From positions 1-29,197 of the forward strand of contig CAKQJE010000027.1 in NCBI GenBank assembly GCA_934247225.1: a stretch of 29,197 nucleotides of DNA. Direction: 5' to 3'. Made by a program: the position numbers and the translations under genes. The notes beneath the pieces are model-generated. The model was not told where the DNA came from and did not search any database. It was given only the letters and a program-made list of their open reading frames with translations. This document shows positions 17,158 through 25,316 of this stretch, piece after piece; the first letter of the stretch is position 1, and every line of letters begins with the position of its first letter. Source of the DNA: an uncultured Clostridia bacterium (GTDB lineage: Bacteria; Bacillota; Clostridia; Christensenellales; Borkfalkiaceae).

Positions 17158-18033
17158 ATGCAAATAAGAAATATTGTTAAGAACATTTGGCCTATTACCA
17201 AATCGGATAATATAAAACCATTTGATACAGATCCAATAATAGACAAGCCGATATATGGAATGTATCATGTGTTTTGTGTGAACAAATGGGTGAATTTGGT
17301 AAAAGAACAGTTAGGGGCATGTACGGATTCAGGCTTGCTTCACTTGACCACAAAGCTGTTTGTATCCTGTATTTATACTTCCGATGCAGATGTAAATGTG
17401 TTAAAAGAAACTCTGAGCCAATATGATGTTAATTTTGAAATTGTTGTTTCTTTACCGTTAAAAGAAAACCAATTTGAGTTCCCTGCATTAGAATATTTAC
17501 ATAATCTTGCTCAAAGAGAAGAGTTTTATGTATATTATTTTCATACAAAAGGCGTTTCATATACTGTTCAATCGACAAGCAAATATCCCACCTCGAAGTT
17601 TGAACACCTGAAAGACTGTAGTGAAGCATGGCGTAAGATGATGGAATATTTCATATTTTACAAACATAATGTGGCTTTAAATGTTTTGAAGCTTTATGAT
17701 TCTTACGGTTGCAAATACGATGATCCAATAGTTCCACCATATCACTATAAATATTATGCAGGAAACTTTTGGTGGAGCAAATCATCTTACATCAAGATGT
17801 TGCCAGCAATCTCTGATAAAGAAAAGCTAAACAGATATTGGGCAGAAAACTGGTTGCTTCTTAAAGCAGATAAGATATTTTCTGCCTTTAATACTCCAAC
17901 AGAATTGTATGCAGTAAAAGTCCCTCGATGTGTATATATACATAGGATTAAGAATTTCCAAGATCTCACTAAGTATATTTCATTCTTGGGGGGGCACTAC
18001 ATGTTTGTCATCAGTAAATTATTGAAAAGATGA
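17158..18033 (+). CDS. Putative glycosyltransferase of unassigned family, G7 tract near 3' end
   Basis: This 291-residue soluble-looking protein has FYVYYFHTKGVS (about residues 120-131) and YAGNFWWSKSSYIKMLP (about 200-216). HTKG and GNFWW blocks occur in poorly characterised capsule-locus proteins thought to be glycosyltransferases. The middle beta-strand pattern FVSCIYTSDADVNVLKETLS resembles a nucleotide-sugar-binding fold. I cannot name a CAZy family. It lies between GT4 genes, starting 5 bp after one and overlapping the next as ATGA. Seven Gs at 17988-17994 encode the G-G of FLGGHYM, about 13 residues before the stop. A slip would change only this tail and would uncouple the stop from the next start codon. 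Confidence 0.65.
   Translation: MQIRNIVKNIWPITKSDNIKPFDTDPIIDKPIYGMYHVFCVNKWVNLVKEQLGACTDSGLLHLTTKLFVSCIYTSDADVNVLKETLSQYDVNFEIVVSLPLKENQFEFPALEYLHNLAQREEFYVYYFHTKGVSYTVQSTSKYPTSKFEHLKDCSEAWRKMMEYFIFYKHNVALNVLKLYDSYGCKYDDPIVPPYHYKYYAGNFWWSKSSYIKMLPAISDKEKLNRYWAENWLLLKADKIFSAFNTPTELYAVKVPRCVYIHRIKNFQDLTKYISFLGGHYMFVISKLLKR
17988..17994 (+). repeat. G7 homopolymer near the 3' end of a glycosyltransferase-like gene
   Basis: Seven Gs are in frame (ttg ggg ggg cac). With six Gs the frame would end at a TGA about 30 bases on. With eight it would end at TAA in the CATCAGTAA nearby. Either change removes the ATGA stop/start overlap with the following GT4 gene. Confidence 0.85.
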
Positions 18034-19040
18034 AAATTTTAATATACACGCCATCTTTTTATCCAAGAGTAGGTGGCCTTGAAACTATCAATTATCTTAT
18101 AGCTCAAGGGTTGTCAAAATATTTTGACATTACCGTCATTACGCCTGTGCTTGACGAAGACAATGAACATGAATACTCATTTAAAATAATAAGAACAACA
18201 AAAACATCATCCTTAATAAAGGAGTATATAAAATGTGACATTTTTGTTCATTCTGTTCTTTCTTTAAAAGGAGTGTTGCCCGCTTTGCTTTTCCTGAAAA
18301 AGTGGTTTGTTATTCATCATACCTGCTATTTTAGAGTGTGGAATCAAAATGAGACGAAGGTCTCACGTTTGAAAAAATTCTTTTCACATTTTGCTCACAA
18401 CATTTGTGTAAGCGATGCTGTAGGAAAGAGTCTGGGATTAAAACGTTATTCTGTTATTCATAACTCCTACGACACCTCTCTTTTTAAAAACTATGGATCT
18501 GAAAATCGAAAAGACTTCGTTTTCGTTGGGCGTTTAGTAACAGAAAAAGGAGTTGACTTTTTAATTAACGCCTATTTGAAATATTTATCTTTATCAGATA
18601 TAAAACAGAATTTGTTCATCATCGGAGATGGACCAATGAAGAAAGACTGTCAAAAAATTGTTTCAAATAAGAAACTAGAAAATCAAGTAATCTTTAAAGG
18701 ACAATTAAAAGGAAGGACTCTTGTTGACGAGCTCAACAAACATAAATGTTTAGTTGTGCCAAGTGTATATAAAGAAGCATTTGGAATAGTAGCTCTTGAA
18801 GGTTTAGCAACAGGCTGCCAAGTTATAGGTTCTGATGGGGATGGAATTTCTGAGGCAATAGGCAAATGTGGATTATTGTTTAAGAAAGAAGACATTGATA
18901 GTCTTACAAAAAGGATGTTAGAAATGGACAGTACACCATCCTTAAATCAAGAAAAAGTAAATGAACATTTAAAAATGTTCACACCAGATTTTATGGTTCA
19001 GAAATATGTAGATTACTTTAAATCATGGGAAAGAAAATAA
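18030..19040 (+). CDS. Glycosyltransferase family 4
   Basis: This is a 336-residue GT-B glycosyltransferase. The acceptor domain begins MKILIYTPSFYPRVGGLETI, and the donor domain has FVFVGRLVTEKGVDFLI, FIIGDGPMKKDC and the EAFGIVALEG motif (E-x7-E, about residue 247) followed by GCQVIGSDGDGISEAIG. This is a canonical GT4. It is cytoplasmic and overlaps both neighbours: ATGA with the G7-bearing gene upstream, and 16 bp with the next GT4. Its translation may therefore depend on the upstream gene being read to its normal stop. Confidence 0.9.
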   Translation: MKILIYTPSFYPRVGGLETINYLIAQGLSKYFDITVITPVLDEDNEHEYSFKIIRTTKTSSLIKEYIKCDIFVHSVLSLKGVLPALLFLKKWFVIHHTCYFRVWNQNETKVSRLKKFFSHFAHNICVSDAVGKSLGLKRYSVIHNSYDTSLFKNYGSENRKDFVFVGRLVTEKGVDFLINAYLKYLSLSDIKQNLFIIGDGPMKKDCQKIVSNKKLENQVIFKGQLKGRTLVDELNKHKCLVVPSVYKEAFGIVALEGLATGCQVIGSDGDGISEAIGKCGLLFKKEDIDSLTKRMLEMDSTPSLNQEKVNEHLKMFTPDFMVQKYVDYFKSWERK

Positions 19041-20254
19041 TCATATCTCATCCGACAGGAAATGAGAACACTCGCCATGCTGTTCTTGCATTATATAAGA
19101 AAGAGCTGTTAGAAGCGTTTGTTACCTGTGTGGCTTGTTTGCCTGGAAATATCTATGATAAGCTGTCAAAGCTGCCAGGACTTTCTGAATTTAAGAAACG
19201 TTCGTTTGACGCATGTTTAGGAACGTATATTAAATGTTATCCTTTTAGAGAACTGCTACGACTTCTTAAAAGAAAGATAAAATTTATACCAACAGTTTCT
19301 GTAGACGATGTTTATCATCACATTGATAGAAAAGTAAAAGAGTATATAAAAAGACACGATGTTGATGGCGTTTATGCCTACGACGATGGAGCTCTTGAAA
19401 CATTCTGTTATGCAAAGGAAAAAGGAATAAAATGCTTCTTTGATTTACCAATAGTTCATTGGCGTTGCTATCAGTCTTTACTTGCAGATGAAGCCAAGAA
19501 AAATCCTGAATGGGCAGAAACATTAGGGGTTTTTGGTGATTCCAAAGAGAAACTGAAAAGGAAAGATGAAGAATTAGAATTGGCTGATTGCATATTTGTG
19601 GCAAGCTCATTTACAAAAGAATCGATATTAAAATACTACCCTCACTCACTGTCATCACCTGTAAAAGTTATTCCATACGGTTTTCCAAACGTTTATGAAG
19701 AGCGAACTTATGAGAACAACAGTAACAGAAAATTGAGGTTTCTATTTGTTGGCCGATTAAGTCAGAGCAAAGGTCTAAGCTATCTATTTGACGCTGTCAA
19801 GCTTTTTGAAAACGAAATAGAACTTTCTATTATTGGTTTCAATAGTTATCCAAACTGTAAAGTGCTACAATCTAACTTGTCGAAGCATAATTACTTGGGA
19901 CCGATGCCACATGATAATGTGCTACAAGAAATGAGAAAGGCTGATGTTTTTATATTCCCCTCATTATTTGAAGGTTTCGGAATGGTTATAACAGAAGCCA
20001 TGTCACAGGGAACACCTGTTATTGCGACAAACCGCACATGCGCAGTTGATATCATAAATAATGGAGAAAACGGTTGGGTTGTTGAAGCAGGTTCTGTTGA
20101 ATCATTGACAAATGCTATTAGAGATGCGATAAGTAAAAGAAACCAACTTGAAAAGATAGGTAAAAACGCAATGGAAACAGCAAGACAACGTCCTTGGTGT
20201 TGTTATGAAAACGAAATAAGCGATGCAATTAATGAACAATTCAACACTTTATAA
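19025..20254 (+). CDS. Glycosyltransferase family 4
   Basis: This 409-residue GT-B enzyme is longer than its neighbours because of an extended N-terminal domain beginning IIISHPTGNENTRHAVLALY, a start seen in capsular GT4 proteins that work at a peripheral membrane site. The donor domain has LRFLFVGRLSQSKGLSYLFD and FPSLFEGFGMVITEAMSQGT (E-x7-E at about residues 319-327), then PVIATNRTCAVDII. It overlaps the previous gene by 16 bp, and the acyltransferase gene starts inside its last 32 bp. The substrate is unknown. Confidence 0.9.
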   Translation: MGKKIIISHPTGNENTRHAVLALYKKELLEAFVTCVACLPGNIYDKLSKLPGLSEFKKRSFDACLGTYIKCYPFRELLRLLKRKIKFIPTVSVDDVYHHIDRKVKEYIKRHDVDGVYAYDDGALETFCYAKEKGIKCFFDLPIVHWRCYQSLLADEAKKNPEWAETLGVFGDSKEKLKRKDEELELADCIFVASSFTKESILKYYPHSLSSPVKVIPYGFPNVYEERTYENNSNRKLRFLFVGRLSQSKGLSYLFDAVKLFENEIELSIIGFNSYPNCKVLQSNLSKHNYLGPMPHDNVLQEMRKADVFIFPSLFEGFGMVITEAMSQGTPVIATNRTCAVDIINNGENGWVVEAGSVESLTNAIRDAISKRNQLEKIGKNAMETARQRPWCCYENEISDAINEQFNTL

Positions 20255-21222
20255 TTTGAGTGAAAAGCGTACTGAAATAATGGGAGTGGCCATGCTTATG
20301 GTCATTGCGTATCATTTTGCCCTACATTTCGGCTTTTATCATTCACCAATAATAGTTAGAGGAGACATTGGAGTAGACATTTTCTTTTTTCTTTCCGGCT
20401 TTGGATGTGGCTTTTCTGTAAGCAAGCACTCTCCAAAAGACTTTTATGCAAACCGAATTAAGAGAATTGTACCCATATATTTTATTATAGAAATTCTATC
20501 CATATTAGGGAATTATGTGTTTTTAAATCAACAAGTTGGCGCGATAGACATTTACCGTCTTTTATGTATTTCGTTTTTTACACATGGCGATTTAAGCGTA
20601 TGGTATATACATGCCTCCATGTTGTTTTATCTGCTCACACCTTTTATAATGGCAATGATCAACAAACATGGTTTTAAAACCATTTATTTTTTGATGCCAT
20701 GTGTTGTGCTTGCAATATACTTTTGCACTTGTCTACATCGTTCCAACATTAACCTGATGCTTTACAGGTTTGTGCCATATATTATAGGTCTTTTCTGTGC
20801 TCAAGCAGCGCTTGATAGGTCTATTGTTAGAACAAGAAAAATCATTGGGGGGGAATTTTTACCTCTTGTTAATGTTTGTTTTGCAGATAGCGCTAAAGAA
20901 ACAAGACCTGTTAATACATAATCAGTTAAGATATATCATATATCCAGTATTAATGATGGTAATGGTGCATTTCTGCATTAATTATTTACCTAAAAACAAG
21001 TATTTGTTTTGGATTAGTCTTTGTAGCTTGGAATGCTACTTAGCACATCAACCAATAATGAATTATCTATCAAACATCCAAAACAATATATTGTTCTTTG
21101 GATGTAGCACAATAGCGATAATTGTTAGCGTAATATTCTTCCACTATATAAACAAAAAAATGTCTTTTTTATCAATCATAAATGAGCAACAAAAGAAATA
21201 CAATAATAACAATTCTAAATAA
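20232..21222 (+). pseudogene. Acyltransferase family 3 membrane protein, frameshifted at a G7 tract (possible phase-OFF)
   Basis: Two frames together make one O-acyltransferase of about 330 residues. The first starts at ATG 20232 (an ATG at 20223 is also possible) with EKRTEIMGVAMLMVIAYHFA, the presumed catalytic histidine near residue 28, and GDIGVDIFFFLSGFG. It runs to RTRKIIGGE, then goes off-family and stops at 20921. The second frame supplies the remaining helices: NFYLLLMFVLQIAL, YIIYPVLMMVMVHFCINYL, SLECYLAHQPIMNYL and FFHYINKKMS, ending at 21222. The switch point is GGGGGGG (20847-20853). With six Gs the codons read att ggg ggg aat ttt tac and restore the protein. Alternatives are a fixed pseudogene or a sequencing indel. 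Confidence 0.82.
20847..20853 (+). repeat. G7 homopolymer in acyltransferase (out of frame)
   Basis: Seven Gs sit exactly where the two halves of the acyltransferase change frame. Loss of one G would give the full-length protein. The required length here (6) is the opposite of the acetyltransferase at 8541 (7), so one systematic length bias cannot explain both. Confidence 0.85.
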
Positions 21223-21231
21223 TAACAATTC
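21202..21231 (+). repeat. 14-bp direct repeat before wzy
   Basis: AATAATAACAATTC occurs at 21202-21215 and again at 21218-21231, immediately before the wzy ATG. It covers the last codons (poly-Asn) of the frameshifted acyltransferase. It may be a simple slippage duplication that sets the spacing to the next start. Confidence 0.7.
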
Positions 21232-22509
21232 ATGATTTTATCAAAAAAAATACACGATAAGTATGTAAAATGGGTATGGGCATATCTCCTCTTATTCATT
21301 TTTGAAGGAGCCTTAAGAAAATGGATCGCTCCAGGTTTGTCGACCCCTCTTTTAATGGCCAGAACTCCAATTGTCATCTATATGTTTTTCATTGCATATA
21401 AACATAATTGGATAGACAATCCGTATGCTAAAGGATTGATGGTGTTATCAATAATATGCTTCTTTACAGCATTATTGTTCGGACATCACAATTTGTTTAT
21501 TGCGGCTTTTGGTTGGCATAACTATTTTCTGCATTTTCCTTTTATCGTTATTGCGGCAAAAATTTTAAACAGAGAAGATGTTATAAAAATGGGGAAATGG
21601 ATATTATACATATCTGTTCCTATGACCCTATTAATTATACAACAGTTTTATTCTCCACAGACAGCATGGGTTAATGTAGGAGTTGGTGGAGAAGGAAGCT
21701 CTGGATTTGGAGGTGCAATGGGGTATTATAGACCTTCTGGTACTTTTGCTTTTACCAGTGGTTATACGGCTTTTGAATCGTTAGTGTGCGCATTCTTGAT
21801 TTTCTTCTTTATGGATAACTCGAATCTCCCTAAGCCGTTAAAAATAAAAAAAATATATCTCTACGCTATTGCGTTCTGCTACATTTTGTGTCTACCATAT
21901 TCGATGTCACGTTCTATGGTTTTCAACACAGTGATTATTTTTGCCTTTGTTTTACTATGCTCTACAAGAAACATGAAATCATTAAAGAAAATAATCATTG
22001 CTTCAATAGCTTTGAGCGTGGTTGCTTACGTTGTATTAAAATCAGGATATTTAGGTGATAGCATGGCTGCTATTTCAGAGCGTTTTGATCAAGCAGATCA
22101 AGTTGAGGGCGGCCTTGAAGGAACATTTTGGGATCGATACATAGGTGGATTTTTCAATAGCTTGTTAATGAATGTTCCTGTGTTTGGATATGGTCTTGGT
22201 ATTGGAACAAATGTAGGTGCCAAATTCATAAATGGCGATATGTTTACAATCTTTAACGCTGAGTCTGGTTTCGGTATGACTATTGGTGAAACAGGTTTAT
22301 TCTTGGGTTTGTTCTTTATTTATTTCCGTTTTGCTTGGGCCATAAACTTGTTTAAAAATGGTTTGCGCCAAAGAAACAACACATTAGCAGTGTGTTTATT
22401 GCCTATCATGTGCCTTACCCTTGCTACAGGTGGTATCGGTGCAGTTCCTATGATGGGTTATCTTGTTTGCGTTTGTTTCTTAGGTAGTGCAGCATTAAAA
22501 AATTATTAA
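21232..22509 (+). CDS. wzy: O-antigen/capsule polymerase (Wzy-like)
   Basis: This 425-residue polytopic membrane protein has about ten to twelve hydrophobic segments and a larger periplasmic loop late in the protein (from about residue 285, with FWDRYIGGFFNSLLM and FGYGLGIGTNVG). This layout, and the single copy beside a Wzx flippase, point to the polymerase that joins repeat units in the periplasm. The N-terminus contains YVKWVWAYLLLFIFEGALRK. The segment FNAESGFGMTIGETGLFLGL resembles the Wzy_C/O-antigen ligase signature, so a ligase role cannot be ruled out by sequence alone. The start is 9 bp after the acyltransferase stop in the restored frame, and the next gene starts 4 bp after its stop. 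Confidence 0.82.
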   Translation: MILSKKIHDKYVKWVWAYLLLFIFEGALRKWIAPGLSTPLLMARTPIVIYMFFIAYKHNWIDNPYAKGLMVLSIICFFTALLFGHHNLFIAAFGWHNYFLHFPFIVIAAKILNREDVIKMGKWILYISVPMTLLIIQQFYSPQTAWVNVGVGGEGSSGFGGAMGYYRPSGTFAFTSGYTAFESLVCAFLIFFFMDNSNLPKPLKIKKIYLYAIAFCYILCLPYSMSRSMVFNTVIIFAFVLLCSTRNMKSLKKIIIASIALSVVAYVVLKSGYLGDSMAAISERFDQADQVEGGLEGTFWDRYIGGFFNSLLMNVPVFGYGLGIGTNVGAKFINGDMFTIFNAESGFGMTIGETGLFLGLFFIYFRFAWAINLFKNGLRQRNNTLAVCLLPIMCLTLATGGIGAVPMMGYLVCVCFLGSAALKNY

Positions 22510-22513
22510 AGAT

Positions 22514-23512
22514 ATGATAATACATATATTTTATCCTAAGAAAGGTTTTTATCTTTCCATTAAGCGTAGCTTTGAACCTCTCGTAAGGGAGCTGAAAAAG
22601 CATCATGATGTTAGAGAATTTTTTGTTCCATATATCGGAGCTAACCCTATCAATATGTTAAGGAATATTTTGTATGTAAAAAAACATCGTACAGAGATTG
22701 GGGTTAATCATATTGCTGGTGATATTCATTATTGCATATTGGGATTAATTGGAACAAAGAATGTACTTACAATTCATGATGATTATGCTATGAGAAAATC
22801 CACTCATGGATGGTTGGGAAAAATGCAAAAATATTTGTTTTGGATTTGGCTACCTATTAAATATGCCGACAAAGTGATTTGCATTACAGAAACAACAAAA
22901 AAGAACATAGCAAAGTATTATAATAATGAGAAATTGCAAGTAATTGCCCATCATTGTATGAATGAAGATTTTCATTATTATCCTAAAGAGTTTAATAAAG
23001 AATGCCCAACAATTTTCCAATGTGGAACGGATTTTCATAAGAACTTAGACACATTAATTGCAGCTTTGGAAGGTATAAAATGCAAACTAGTGGTTCTTGT
23101 AAAAATGACTTCTGCCCAATATAATTTAGCTAAGGAAAAGCATGTCGTATACAAGAATTACTACAACATCAGCAATGAAGAAGTTTATGATTTATATAAA
23201 TCTGCTGATATTGTAACTTTTGTATCCTCATATGAAGGCTTTGGAATGCCTATAATAGAAGGACAATGTACGGGAAGAATTGTTATAACAACAAACAAAG
23301 AACCTATGAATTGGGTTGCAGGTAAAAATTGCGCATTATTTGTAGATGATCCTAAAAATGTTGAAGAATATAGAAAGGCAATTCTGAAAGCTATCAATGA
23401 CGACGAATATCGAAATAATTGTATAAAAAATGGGCTTAAGAACGTTAAGCGTTTTACATTATCGAATATATACGATCAATATGTAAAAGTATATTCTGAT
23501 GAAAGAAACTGA
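22514..23512 (+). CDS. Glycosyltransferase family 4 (GT1-like)
   Basis: This is a 332-residue GT-B glycosyltransferase. The N-terminus reads MIIHIFYPKKGFYLSIKRSF and the middle has NHIAGDIHYCILGL. The donor domain has FQCGTDFHKNLDTLIAAL and FVSSYEGFGMPIIEGQCTGR (E-x7-E at about residues 241-249), then TTNKEPMNWVAGKNC. It is a canonical group-1 transferase acting in the cytoplasm. The next gene starts 14 bp inside its 3' end. After it, base composition becomes visibly GC-richer, so it is the last gene of the AT-rich variable block. Confidence 0.9.
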   Translation: MIIHIFYPKKGFYLSIKRSFEPLVRELKKHHDVREFFVPYIGANPINMLRNILYVKKHRTEIGVNHIAGDIHYCILGLIGTKNVLTIHDDYAMRKSTHGWLGKMQKYLFWIWLPIKYADKVICITETTKKNIAKYYNNEKLQVIAHHCMNEDFHYYPKEFNKECPTIFQCGTDFHKNLDTLIAALEGIKCKLVVLVKMTSAQYNLAKEKHVVYKNYYNISNEEVYDLYKSADIVTFVSSYEGFGMPIIEGQCTGRIVITTNKEPMNWVAGKNCALFVDDPKNVEEYRKAILKAINDDEYRNNCIKNGLKNVKRFTLSNIYDQYVKVYSDERN

Positions 23513-24068
23513 TGAAAAAAATGTTTGTTTAGCTTCCTTCGACGGTTCCGATTTTAATAAAGGGGCAGGTTTTATAAAGACCACATTATGGTATTTTGTC
23601 AACGCCTTGCTTGTTCGCGCATCATGGAACCCGTTTATGGGGATAAAGGTGGCGCTGCTTCGGGTGTTTGGGGCTAAGATTGGTAAGGGGTTGGTGATAA
23701 AGAATAATGTTATCATCAAATCGCCATGGAACCTTACCATTGGCGACCACTGTTGGCTCGGTGAGGCTTGCTGGATTGATAACCTCGACAAGGTGGTGAT
23801 TGGCAACAACGTGTGCATATCGCAAGGGGCACTGCTCCTTACTGGAAACCACGACTACACCATATCTTCTATGCCATACAGGAATGCTACGATACATATT
23901 GAAGACGGTGCGTGGATTGGAGCCAAGACGGTTGTATGTCCTGGCGTTAGGGTTCATCGTAACGCTATTCTTACGGTAGGCAGCATTGCAACAAAGGACA
24001 TGGAGGAGAACGGCATATATCAAGGGAATCCAGCTGTCAGGATCAGGGAGCGTAAAATTAAACGATGA
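23499..24068 (+). CDS. WcaF-family polysaccharide acetyltransferase
   Basis: This 189-residue left-handed beta-helix acetyltransferase resembles the colanic acid O-acetyltransferase WcaF. Typical blocks are GAGFIKTTLWYFVNALLVRA near the N-terminus, ASWNPFMGIKVALLRVFGAK, SPWNLTIGDHCWLGE, the hexapeptide repeats VVIGNNVCISQGALLLTGNH with the catalytic histidine in GNHDY, and GAWIGAKTVVCPGV near the end. Length is normal and it has no frameshift or G-run. It is higher in GC than the upstream acyltransferases. It overlaps the next GT4 by ATGA, so these two genes form a conserved-looking downstream pair of the locus. Confidence 0.92.
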   Translation: MKETDEKNVCLASFDGSDFNKGAGFIKTTLWYFVNALLVRASWNPFMGIKVALLRVFGAKIGKGLVIKNNVIIKSPWNLTIGDHCWLGEACWIDNLDKVVIGNNVCISQGALLLTGNHDYTISSMPYRNATIHIEDGAWIGAKTVVCPGVRVHRNAILTVGSIATKDMEENGIYQGNPAVRIRERKIKR

Positions 24069-25165
24069 ATATTATGAAAATCATTCACTACATACCAAGT
24101 ATCGACCGCATGGCGGGCGGTATATCTACCTATATGCAGGTGCTGGCGAAACCGTTAGGCACGATGGCAGAGGTGCATATCATGACGCATGCTTCGGAGA
24201 ATCCATTGCCAATGGAGAACTGTAAGGTGCATGACATTCCTCGCTACCGACCGTTCTCCGGCGTGTGGAAAAAGGCGGTTGTGGATTTGTTGGACAGTGT
24301 GAGACCTGACATCGTGCATGTGAACTGCTGTTGGACACCTGACTGTGCCATGATTCAACGGTTGGCCCAAAAGCGAGGATATAAGGTGGTGCTGACGCCG
24401 CATGGCATGCTGGAGCCTTGGATCATAAAACGGCACTACTGGACGCGGAAGGTGCCTGCGCTGTGGCTGTATCAGAAGGCGGCGGTGCAAAGGGCTGACT
24501 GTGTTCAGGCTACGGCAGAGAGCGAACGCGATAACCTCTTGAAGTTGGGATATAACTCTAACATCAAGGTGGTGCGATTGGGCATTGATGCCGACGGCAT
24601 CGAGATGAAAAACTCTTGGAAGAAGACACGTCAGATTCTGTTTCTCTCGCGCGTGCATGTAAAGAAGGGTATCAACTTCCTTGTAGAGGCGGCTGACGTG
24701 CTTCGCAATGAGCTTCAGGGATATAAGATTCTTGTGGCTGGTGAGGGCGACGCCGACTATGTGGAGGCTATGAATAGGATGATCTGTGACCGTGGGCTGC
24801 AAGACATCGTGCAGCTCATCGGGGGCGTGTATGGGGATGAGAAATGGCGGCTGTTCCAGACATCCGACTTCTTTGTGCTGCCTACCCACTCTGAAAACTT
24901 CGGTCTGGCAATCGCAGAATCGCTGGCCTCAGGCACGCCTGTCATCACTACCGTGGGAACGCCATGGAGCGACCTTAACAGTTCTGAGGCTGGCGCATGG
25001 ATAGAGATTGGCACGGAGCCACTGGTGGAGACGCTTCGTAGGTTCCTTAGTTTGACGGAGGATGAGCTTGAGACAATGGGACGTAACGGGCGTAAGCTCA
25101 TCGAAACGAAATATTCGGCGCATGTCATGGCGGAACAGATGATGGAGGTGTATAAAAGTGTATAA
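24065..25165 (+). CDS. Glycosyltransferase family 4
   Basis: This 366-residue GT-B enzyme begins MNIMKIIHYIPSIDRMAGGI (a second ATG at 24074 is equally possible). The acceptor side has HVNCCWTPDCAMIQRLAQ and LTPHGMLEPWIIKRHYW. The donor side has ILFLSRVHVKKGINFLVEAA and LPTHSENFGLAIAESLASGT (E-x7-E), then TVGTPWSDL. The HGMLEPW block is frequent in GT4 enzymes next to WcaF-type acetyltransferases. It overlaps wcaF-like by ATGA. It is the last gene of the polysaccharide operon, and about 150 non-coding bases follow. Confidence 0.9.
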   Translation: MNIMKIIHYIPSIDRMAGGISTYMQVLAKPLGTMAEVHIMTHASENPLPMENCKVHDIPRYRPFSGVWKKAVVDLLDSVRPDIVHVNCCWTPDCAMIQRLAQKRGYKVVLTPHGMLEPWIIKRHYWTRKVPALWLYQKAAVQRADCVQATAESERDNLLKLGYNSNIKVVRLGIDADGIEMKNSWKKTRQILFLSRVHVKKGINFLVEAADVLRNELQGYKILVAGEGDADYVEAMNRMICDRGLQDIVQLIGGVYGDEKWRLFQTSDFFVLPTHSENFGLAIAESLASGTPVITTVGTPWSDLNSSEAGAWIEIGTEPLVETLRRFLSLTEDELETMGRNGRKLIETKYSAHVMAEQMMEVYKSV

Positions 25166-25194
25166 AAAAGTTGTGAAAACGAATGAAGGAACCT

Positions 25195-25217
25195 GTTGTG
25201 AAAAGTTTTTCCACAAC
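25195..25217. promoter_or_regulatory. Near-palindrome between the polysaccharide operon and the KAP NTPase gene
   Basis: GTTGTG AAAAG TTTTTC CACAAC forms a 23-bp near-perfect inverted repeat in the 151-bp gap 25166-25316. GTTGTGAAAA also occurs directly just upstream (25170-25179). It could be a weak terminator for the polysaccharide operon or an operator for the next gene. No T-run follows it. A Bacteroidota -7-like TACCTTCG lies at 25288-25295, but I see no convincing -33 TTG, so the promoter is uncertain. Confidence 0.4.
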
Positions 25218-25316
25218 CCTACAAACCTGATTTCGTGTTTTGCTAACTTTTTCCATCTCATTAGAACCAAACTTCATCGAAATTGTATACCTTCGCGTAA
25301 TAAAAAGATTGACGGC

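Noticed and set aside
24819..24823. G5 and C5 runs (also at 6617, 8506, 13912 and 27251) as further switches
   Set aside because: Runs of five are short and expected by chance in a window this size, and all those in genes are in frame.
25158..25316. Upstream extension of the KAP NTPase frame
   Set aside because: The added residues come from the palindromic intergenic sequence and resemble no protein; ATG 25317 directly precedes the conserved start.
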